The position numbers and the translations under genes were made by a program. 64,000 bases of DNA from Adiantum capillus-veneris. Taxonomy: Eukaryota; Streptophyta; Polypodiopsida; Polypodiales; Pteridaceae. The stretch covers positions 62,577,933 to 62,641,932 of the forward strand of contig CM043965.1 in the NCBI GenBank assembly GCA_014529385.2, given 5' to 3'. The notes under the pieces were generated by a model that did no database searches, was not told where the DNA came from, and worked only from the letters and a program-made list of their open reading frames with translations. Below, piece by piece: positions 57,491 to 64,000 of this stretch (within the stretch, counting starts at the first letter, position 1; every line of letters begins with the position of its first letter).

Positions 57491-57495
57491 CACGT
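57491..57495. other. Target-site duplication of Copia-D (right)
   Basis: CACGT, matching 49098-49102. Confidence 0.9.
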
Positions 57496-57540
57496 AACAC
57501 TTTACATGATGATTTTCTCTCACAATTTTAGAATTGTTTC

Positions 57541-58900
57541 ATGCATGATCTACCACTTGGAATACCACCTTCACGTCTCGAAGATCACAAAATAGATATT
57601 ATACCGGGTAGTGAACCTCCTTGTAGAGCACCTTATCGTGTAAATTCAACTGCACACAGGGAGATACAAACTCAAATCACCGACTTGCTTAATCGAGGAC
57701 TTATAAGACCTAGTAGTTCACCATACGGAGCTCCAATACTTCTTGTTAAGAAGAAAAATGGAACTTTTTGTATGTGTATTGACTGCAGGGCTTTAAACAA
57801 GATCACCATCAAGAATAGGTTTCCTATTCCTAGAGTGGATGATCTATTAGACAAAATAAAAGGAGAAAACATCTTTAGCAAGATTGACCTCAAATCAGGG
57901 TATCACCAAGTCAAAATGTTTGATCACGACGTATACAAAACTGCTTTCTGAACACAAACGGGACACTATGAATTCTTGTCATGCCATTTGGTTTAACAAA
58001 TGCACAACCACATTCACATGCATGATGAACAAAATTTTTATTGCCCATCAAGATTTTGTGATTGTATTCTTTGATGACATTCTTGTATTCAATAAATCAG
58101 AATAAGAACACAAAGAGCATTTAACACGTGTATTTGAACTGCTTGCACACAACCACTTGTATCTGAATCCTGAAAAGAGTTCATTTTTTCAATCTGAAAT
58201 TGAATACTTGGGACACATTGTATTGGGTAAGGGAATCCATGTAGACCCTAAGAAAATTGAAGCCATTCAATCATGGCCTAGACCCAAAACTTTGCATAAA
58301 CTTTGTTCTTTTATTGGTTTATGCAGTTATTACAGGAAGTTTGTACGTAATTTTGCTTACAAATATCATTACCTCACTCTTCTATTAAAGGAAAATTCTC
58401 CTTATGTATGGATTGATTTGCAAGAAAGTTCCTTTAATGCACTCAAGAATGCTTTGATAAATGCACCAGTACTGCAATTGCCTGATTTTGATAGACCATT
58501 CTTTTGTGTTGTCCACTGATGCTAGTGGAAAAGGTATCAGTGTAGTCCTTATGCAAGAGATAACCATCCCGTTGCTTTTGAAAGTTGTAGATTTAAACCA
58601 TTTGAAGAAAAATTTAGTACATATGACAAAGAGTTGACTGCTGTTGTACATGCTTCAAAAATTTGAAAACAGTATTTTATGGATGTTGATTTAATCATCA
58701 AAAGTGATCAATAAAGTATTAAGTATTTACTGTCTCAACCCTTAATAGATGATAGACATATTAAGTGGGTTGCCTTCATTCAAAGTTTTCAACCCAACAT
58801 TCAATACCAACCTGGTAAGGAGAATGTTGTAGCTGATGCCTTGAGTCAAAGACCCTCTCTTAATAATCTATCAACTATTATGGGTACTTCAACCACATAG
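57541..58900 (+). pseudogene. pol: Chromo-1 reverse transcriptase and RNase H
   Basis: An open 136-codon stretch has [40 protein letters not shown] and [19 protein letters not shown]. After a stop and shifts come VFFDDILVFNKSE (catalytic, about 58063), YLGHIVLGKGIHVDPKKIEA, SFIGLCSYYRKFVRNFA and, in RNase H, DASGKGISVVLMQ and GKENVVADALSQRP. It would have primed DNA synthesis from initiator Met tRNA. At least five lesions are visible. Confidence 0.9.
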
Positions 58901-58998
58901 TTGCATATGATCGAACACTTTGTATACACATTTTTGGAATACACTAACCAAGAAAACTTTCTTTATTTCAAACAAAAACTGTGTGTAACTAAACCTTT

Positions 58999-60290
58999 TT
59001 GTACATTGATCACATTGAAGAGTTTCACAAACCACCCTATGCTAAACATAGAGGATTTGCTGCTACTTTTCAAAACTTATGTCGTGATTGCTTTTGGCCT
59101 AGTATGAAAACTGATGTTAAAAAATATGTTTCAACTTGTTTAATTTGTCAAAAGGTTAAAGCAGCAACATGTAAGAAATTGAGACTTTTACACCCTCTCC
59201 CTATTCCTAAAAAACCTTGGGGACATAATTCAATGGATTTTGTCACTGGGGATTTCCACTCAATATTCACAAGCATGATATGATTTGGACTGTCATTGAC
59301 CATTTTTCCGAACAAGCATACTTCATTCCTTGTAAGAAAACACTCACAACACATCAAGCTGTACTTCTATTTCTTAAAGCTGTCTTTCCACATCATAGTT
59401 TGCCTAAAGTTATAATATCTGATCGAGATTTCAAATTTTGCAGTGCTTTTCGGACTATTATTTTTGAAAATCTTGGAACAACACTTGATTTTACTTCTGC
59501 ATTCCATCCTTGGTCTAATGGTCAAACCAAAGTAACCAATCGTACCATCATTGACTTGTTAAAGGCTTATGTTTCTTCTCAACCCAAGAAATGGGATAAT
59601 TACCTGCATATTCTATAGTTTGCATATAACAACACCACTCACACTACCACAGGTAAATCTCCATTTGAAACTCTGTATGGTCATTCTCTACCTACTCCTG
59701 CTTCACGTCTTTCCAATATTGTGCTTGTTGTTGATGATTTTACTGCTAAATTTTATGATATTTATGCAAGTGTGTATTCTACCATTAAACACTCCCAAGA
59801 AATTTACACTAAGCATGCTAACAAGCACCGCAAGGCACACCAAATCAAAGAAGGTGATTATGTTATGCTTCGCATTGAAAAATGAAGGATCAAAAGTGTT
59901 GATACTAATGTTTTTGTTAAACTTGCTCCTCGTTTTTATGGACCTTTCAAAATTTTTGCTATAATCAATGATGTTTCATTTTGTTTAAGACCTACCTTCA
60001 CATTGGCACATTCACAATGCTTTCAACATTAGTCTCTTAAGACCTTTCAGAGGGCCCCTACCTACACACCACATTTATGAGGATCCACGTTAACTTGTGC
60101 ACTAAGAAGAAGAACTCATCCTTGCACAAATAGTTGATCACAAGACCACTAACACACGCACTAGCACGGTTTATAACAGCTGTCTTTTGACCTTCAAAGG
60201 CCACCCTCGAGAGGATGCCAAATGGATGCCTGAATTTTTTTTCCGCAACTTCCCAAACTTCTCCACACTTTTCATCACTCACGGTCCAAT
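58999..60290 (+). pseudogene. pol: Chromo-1 integrase and chromodomain, catalytic Glu replaced by Lys
   Basis: HHCC finger: H...CLICQKVKAATC (about 59137). The core has Asp in NSMDFVTGD and Asp in IISDRDFKF, but the third catalytic position reads GQTKVTNRTI (about 59520), where the family has G-Q-T-E; Glu has become Lys. The C-terminal part includes KEGDYVMLRIEK and KLAPRFYGPFKI. A chromodomain-like end, LLTFKGHPREDAKWMPEFF, lies at about 60180-60240. Stops at 59281, 59616 and 59883 are visible. Confidence 0.88.
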
Positions 60291-60340
60291 TGATTCTTTA
60301 GTGAGAAACTGAGGACAATTGCTATCCCTAGTGGGAGAGA

Positions 60341-60691
60341 TGTTACAAGACTGGACACCCTCCTGTTGCATGTGGTTAATTGCAATTGGGATAGCTGGCT
60401 TAATGATTAATTATGTGTTGTCTATTTGAATTTTACTAACAGTGAGTGCATGACGGTTTGTAGATTGAAACTCTGGGAGTTGACGAGGAGGCGCCGGAAA
60501 ATAATAATTCTCTGTCATTTTATCCTATCACAGTATCTTAGAAATAAGCCTCTATGGCGCCTTGTAAATAGGATAGTGAGAACCACCCTAAGAGGGTCAT
60601 GCAATAACTAGTGTGTACCACTCATTACTTACGTGGAACTAAAGTGTAAAAGAGGGGCTTCCAATTTTGACACAAAAAATAAATCAAACAT
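60341..60691 (+). repeat. 3' LTR of Chromo-1, first 351 bases
   Basis: It starts TGTTACAAGACTGG after the purine tract GTGGGAGAGA and aligns with 44264 to about 44615. It stops at AAATAAATCAAACAT, where Gypsy-2b begins. Confidence 0.9.
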
Positions 60692-61256
60692 TGTGCACAT
60701 ATGTCGCACGCGTCAATGCAAGGAACTTGTCGATACATTGTGTGCGAGCCACAAATGGCTCCAAGCACACAACAAGCCTAAACTAGTAAGCTCAAGATGG
60801 TGATGGTGTGTCACTCACCGCTCTACGCTTGCTGTCGTGGAGGATTCCTCGCCGCAAAGAAGAGGGAGACGCCGCTACACCGTGCTCAACTGCCTCGCCG
60901 TTGTCATCCCGTCGCAATGCTCGATCACACACACACTCTCTCTCTCACGCATATACACACACACAAGGAGATGAAGAAGAAGAAGATGGAGATGGAGCAA
61001 GAGCACTCTTCAATTGCACAAATGAGAGAATGAGTGAATTTTAGGTTTAGTTGACTTTTATATAAGCTTGTCCGATTCACACTTGGGCACCCATGCTTAG
61101 CCAACTAATCCCTTGAATGTTCCAGTTAGAGTGCGCCTCTCATCGGCGATCACTCTTACCCTTTTCCTATTGGACCGACAAACCCGGTACCTGACTCTAC
61201 CAAATAAATAATACAATGTCCGTCGTAGGTGATAGAAATGTGCGTGAGGGTTAACA
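60692..61256 (-). repeat. 3' LTR of Gypsy-2b (565 bp)
   Basis: On the minus strand it runs from TGTTAACCC to ATATGTGCACA and matches the Gypsy-2a LTRs along most of its length, with a TATATAAAAG TATA box. The (GA)n tract of the 2a LTRs is replaced here by short CA and CT repeats (60929-60974). Confidence 0.88.
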
Positions 61257-62659
61257 TGCCCCCCTTCTTGATGTAGATTCCGTCCTCGGAAGCTATTGAG
61301 TTGAAGCTCGTTTGTCGAGGTGGAAGAGCTTTTGAGATGAATGTCCTTAGCCTCCTTCAGTCACTGCAAAATCAAACAACATTGGCATACTAATTGCATT
61401 CTCATAAGCAATTAAAAAGCATATGCAGTTGTAGGCAGATAATTTGATTGGTAACATAATTTTAAACCATTTGTCAGTTAAATAAACATTAAAGTGCAAT
61501 ATAATCAAACGTATAAACAGCTATAAAGGTAAAAAATTAAACAAGTACGGGGTCGCTAATTTAACGATCGAAAGGCACTAAAGATCGACTATTAATACCA
61601 TGGGTACGCTTCTTAATTTTCTTTGGTCAATTCAGTTGTTTAATTGCGAGAGCCAAGTATTTTATGTCCGAGGGCTGACTAGAGGCTATACCTAGAAGAC
61701 CTTGTAGTTAAGCTACGATAAAAGGAATTTCTCATGAAATCATGGCTTGATTGATTACCTTTTCTTTGACCCCCCAAATTCTTTTTCACAGTGATTCAAT
61801 TTTGATGTGTGTGCTTATCTTGTATGCGTTGGGTTTTTTGCTTTTCAAGGAAAAGCACCCACACTGGGAACCTCTAGGGCTCTAGTACCATAGGCGATAC
61901 ATGTGAGTGGAGTACCAAATCAAGCTGAGATTTCTCTTCCAGATTAAGATTTTACATTGTGGCACTTTGATTTTTTGTTTGTTTGTTTTCAACATTTTAA
62001 TTTTGTAACTTTGGGGGGTCATATAAGATTGTTACCCTCCCCAGGCTCATCACACTAGTAAACTCCCTTTATAATACTTAAGCTAAAGATCAATAGGGAC
62101 AAAGCCCACTAGAAAGCCCTAGTACATTTCACACAATGCTGCCTAAATCGGATTAAGAACCTAAGTAACCATTGTTTATCAGGAAGGCATTCCCCATGGT
62201 ATTAAGAGAAGATCTCTAACGCCTAGCTTGGTCAAACTAGCTTAGTCAGACTGCTTGATTTTTAAACCTAGACAAGTGATTATGACAAAAAAATACATTG
62301 AATTTAATGTTTGATACTACGCAAATGCATTGAATATTATGCTACCAATCACAATTAAAGCAGACAAACATGGATGCAAATCCTAACAATAGCAACACGT
62401 TCTTGTACACACTAGGAAACACAAAGAATACCTCTAGGAAGCACATCACTGGGAAAAAGGAACTTTGCTAATCACTCAACTCTAAAACAGAAACACTCAT
62501 ATCGTACTAATTCTACCTACCCTCCATCGCTCGAGTGATGAGGATCAAAGGTGTTTTATGACATAGATTTCTGTTTCAGTGTACCAGATGTGAATGTGTA
62601 GGTCTGGGTCAATGTCTCGACTTTTATTGTGCACACTCGTTTGCTAATTGCTCTTGCTC
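61257..62659 (-). other. Gypsy-2b 3' untranslated region
   Basis: About 1.4 kb between the last ORF remnant and the LTR, AT-rich and without recognisable ORFs. It begins (plus strand) TGCCCCCCTTCTTGATG, the complement of the purine tract. It is longer than the matching part of Gypsy-2a. Confidence 0.55.
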
Positions 62660-63205
62660 TTCACTATTTTTTGTTTTTTTGTGAGTATAAGGCTTTATAT
62701 ATACATTCCCTAAGATTGGAAATTGAGAGGTCAGGGAGGAAGGTTGAGAGGGAAGCAAGTGAATGATGGATGTTAGTAAACACTCCCCCCTTCCTTGGGT
62801 AGATCATACCTTTGGGAATGATGTCGTCACTCTTTGAAACCAGTTGTTCCAATTGGTAATAGGTGAGGATTTTTGCTAGTAGTTTTCTATTACCTTAGGT
62901 GCCTCATCGATTTGCAAGGGTGGTAAGGTACTCTCCCAGGATCAAACTTGAAGTGGTTCATCAGGTGATTCTTGAACACTGTGAGGTGTGGATTGCTTTG
63001 TAGCTTCATGGAGATCCACTATTGTAGGTGGAGGCTGTGGAGAAGCTTTTAGCTCTATGGATGCATTACATGAGGAGCTAGAAGCTTCATGGGACTCCCC
63101 CCTTCCTGAGCTAGGTGGAGCAAATCGTTCTTTCTTTGGTACCCAAACTAGCTCTGGAGCGGGTGTGTAGCATTCTGTGATTTTTTTCTTTCCGCGATCG
63201 TCGAT
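62660..63205 (-). pseudogene. Gypsy-2b tail of the W-V-P-K ORF
   Basis: After the TGA at 63208-63206 the frame still reads LVWVPKKERFAPPSSG (about 63150) and, after shifts, PILGNVYIKPYTHKK (about 62700). The same segments occur in Gypsy-2a at 42055-42235, so the ancestral ORF extended beyond the present stop. Confidence 0.65.
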
Positions 63206-64000
63206 TCATTTTGGAGCTACGGGATTGGGCTCACATGGGTCCTGTGACAAGTAAGAACGAAATCTACGTTTTGGCACCCAGATTTGATCATTTCCTTGAT
63301 AGTAGCCTTGGCCTTCCAATAGTCGTTTAGGAATCCACCGCCACGTTTTCTTACTTTTCTTGCGGTGAGTGGGACGTTTCTTACAAGCTCTCTGTTTTTC
63401 CGCACTAGCTATGGTCGCTAAAGAAGATTTAGGGACCCACTTATATGTTTTCTTTGTTATATGGGGATGAGTCTTGTCACAAGCTATATGCATTGCTTGT
63501 AACATATTAAAGGGTACGAGTGGTGGCATTTCATCCCCCTCAGGTGTTACCCAGGTCGTCTTGCTATTTCCCCAAGTGTTTATGGTTGCTGCTAGGTGAA
63601 CCCAATCCATATTGTCCGACTCAGTCATCCCATGTAGTACATCCATATAAGGAGAATCTTCCTCAACATCAGTGTCCGCTTTACACGTGTAACAATACTG
63701 CAATGGGCCCGAGTGAAGTGTGGTGTCAAATCTATGATCAATTATAAACCTGTTTCCTAGAGGATGTGCTCGACCAGTTACAAGATCTACTCGAATAACA
63801 GAATCTTGGAACTGCAAGTAGACATGGTTTTTAGACCAGTCATGCATCATTTTTGCTTCCCTTATGAAAGGACGTCCTAAGATCATCTCAGATGCCATAG
63901 TGTGCTTGGAGAAATCCATAACAATGAAGGTAACTCTTATTTTATGTCCAAAGACCTTGATCTTGAGATCTTCTAGCATCCCAATAGGTTTAACAATAGA
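63206..64000 (-). CDS. Gypsy-2b fused ORF: protease 1 joined in frame to W-V-P-K domain
   Basis: The frame is open from the window edge to 63206. It reads KPIGMLEDLKIKVFGHKI and ASEMILGRPFIREAKMMHDW as in Gypsy-2a protease 1 (the catalytic Asp would be beyond the edge). It stays open where 2a has a TGA (CGA Arg here) and a frameshift. At about 63485 it passes from NMLQAMHIAC (2a position about 37670) directly to THPHITKKTYKWVPK (2a position about 41735), then RWIPKRLL and IWVPKRRF. Both breakpoints in 2a carry AGCTT. The open fused frame suggests the deleted element stayed under constraint for some time or is young. Confidence 0.85.
   Translation of the reverse strand, partial: SIVKPIGMLEDLKIKVFGHKIRVTFIVMDFSKHTMASEMILGRPFIREAKMMHDWSKNHVYLQFQDSVIRVDLVTGRAHPLGNRFIIDHRFDTTLHSGPLQYCYTCKADTDVEEDSPYMDVLHGMTESDNMDWVHLAATINTWGNSKTTWVTPEGDEMPPLVPFNMLQAMHIACDKTHPHITKKTYKWVPKSSLATIASAEKQRACKKRPTHRKKSKKTWRWIPKRLLEGQGYYQGNDQIWVPKRRFRSYLSQDPCEPNPVAPK

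Larger units (their letters stand above)
44264..60691 (+). mobile_element. Chromo-1, chromodomain Ty3/gypsy element hosting nested insertions
   Basis: 5' LTR 44264-44951, initiator-Met primer site 44953-44965, gag 46125-47230, protease 48679-49097, RT to chromodomain 57541-60290, polypurine tract ending at 60340, and a 3' LTR interrupted at 60691. About 9.8 kb of its span is later insertions (47232-48678 and 49103-57490). Removing them leaves an ordinary chromovirus layout. The rest of its 3' LTR should lie beyond the window. Confidence 0.88.
60692..64000 (-). mobile_element. Gypsy-2b, internally deleted relative of Gypsy-2a (3' part)
   Basis: The minus-strand 3' LTR (61256-60692), purine tract (61257-61270) and an ORF related to Gypsy-2a protease 1 and W-V-P-K domain show an element whose 5' end lies beyond the window. 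The RT, RNase H, integrase and protease 2 sequences present in Gypsy-2a (37683-41725) are absent. The left flank is AACAT (60687-60691), a candidate half of a target duplication. Confidence 0.88.

Overview
This window is land-plant nuclear DNA made mostly of LTR retrotransposons inserted into one another. The plant assignment rests on Ty1/copia elements with initiator-Met-tRNA-type primer sites, large Ty3/gypsy elements with extra ORFs, and a TGGGCC (site II) plus TATA promoter. The sequence does not show which plant lineage it is. Almost every gene is a retroelement gene, and most are broken by stops and frameshifts.

Layout. (1) 1-1895: 5' end of a minus-strand copia element. (2) 1896-8368: non-LTR territory holding an unidentified gene fragment, a cluster of four alternating inverted repeats (2747-3538), an intronless histone H3-family pseudogene with a very long N-terminal tail (minus, 3785-4681), and a decayed intron-bearing gene (minus, 4860-7798). 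(3) 9405-23642: a 14.2 kb Ty3/gypsy element (Gypsy-1) with gag, pol and about 7 kb of extra ORFs, itself apparently interrupted near 17830-20985. (4) 23643-29879: little recognisable coding sequence; two tRNA-headed SINE-like repeats, a long C tract and a GC-rich stretch. (5) 29880-32857: remnant of a chromodomain gypsy element (Chromo-2). (6) 32858-43434: Gypsy-2a, which appears to carry two separate retropepsin-like domains, one before reverse transcriptase and one after integrase. (7) 44264 to about 60691: Chromo-1, a chromodomain gypsy element that hosts a nest. Inside it lie a truncated minus-strand copia (Copia-C, 47232-48678) and a non-autonomous minus-strand copia (Copia-D, 49103-57490, 5-bp target duplication CACGT). 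Copia-D in turn contains a nearly complete plus-strand copia (Copia-E, 50743-55711, target duplication ATGGC). (8) 60692-64000: a minus-strand relative of Gypsy-2a (Gypsy-2b) inserted into the 3' LTR of Chromo-1. Gypsy-2b has lost reverse transcriptase, RNase H, integrase and the second protease through one deletion that fuses its two flanking ORFs in frame.

How the parts relate. The nesting gives a relative order: Chromo-1 first, then Copia-D, then Copia-E; Gypsy-2b also postdates Chromo-1. Copia-D and Gypsy-2b lack their own polymerase, so they would have needed enzymes from relatives. Each of three gypsy integrases here has lost a different catalytic residue, while Copia-E keeps most of its catalytic motifs. 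The most unusual items are the second retropepsin of Gypsy-2a, the long-tailed H3 pseudogene with a recognisable promoter, the matched autonomous/deleted pair Gypsy-2a/2b, and Copia-D's conserved but enzyme-poor ORF. All assignments come from reading motifs by eye; no database search was run.
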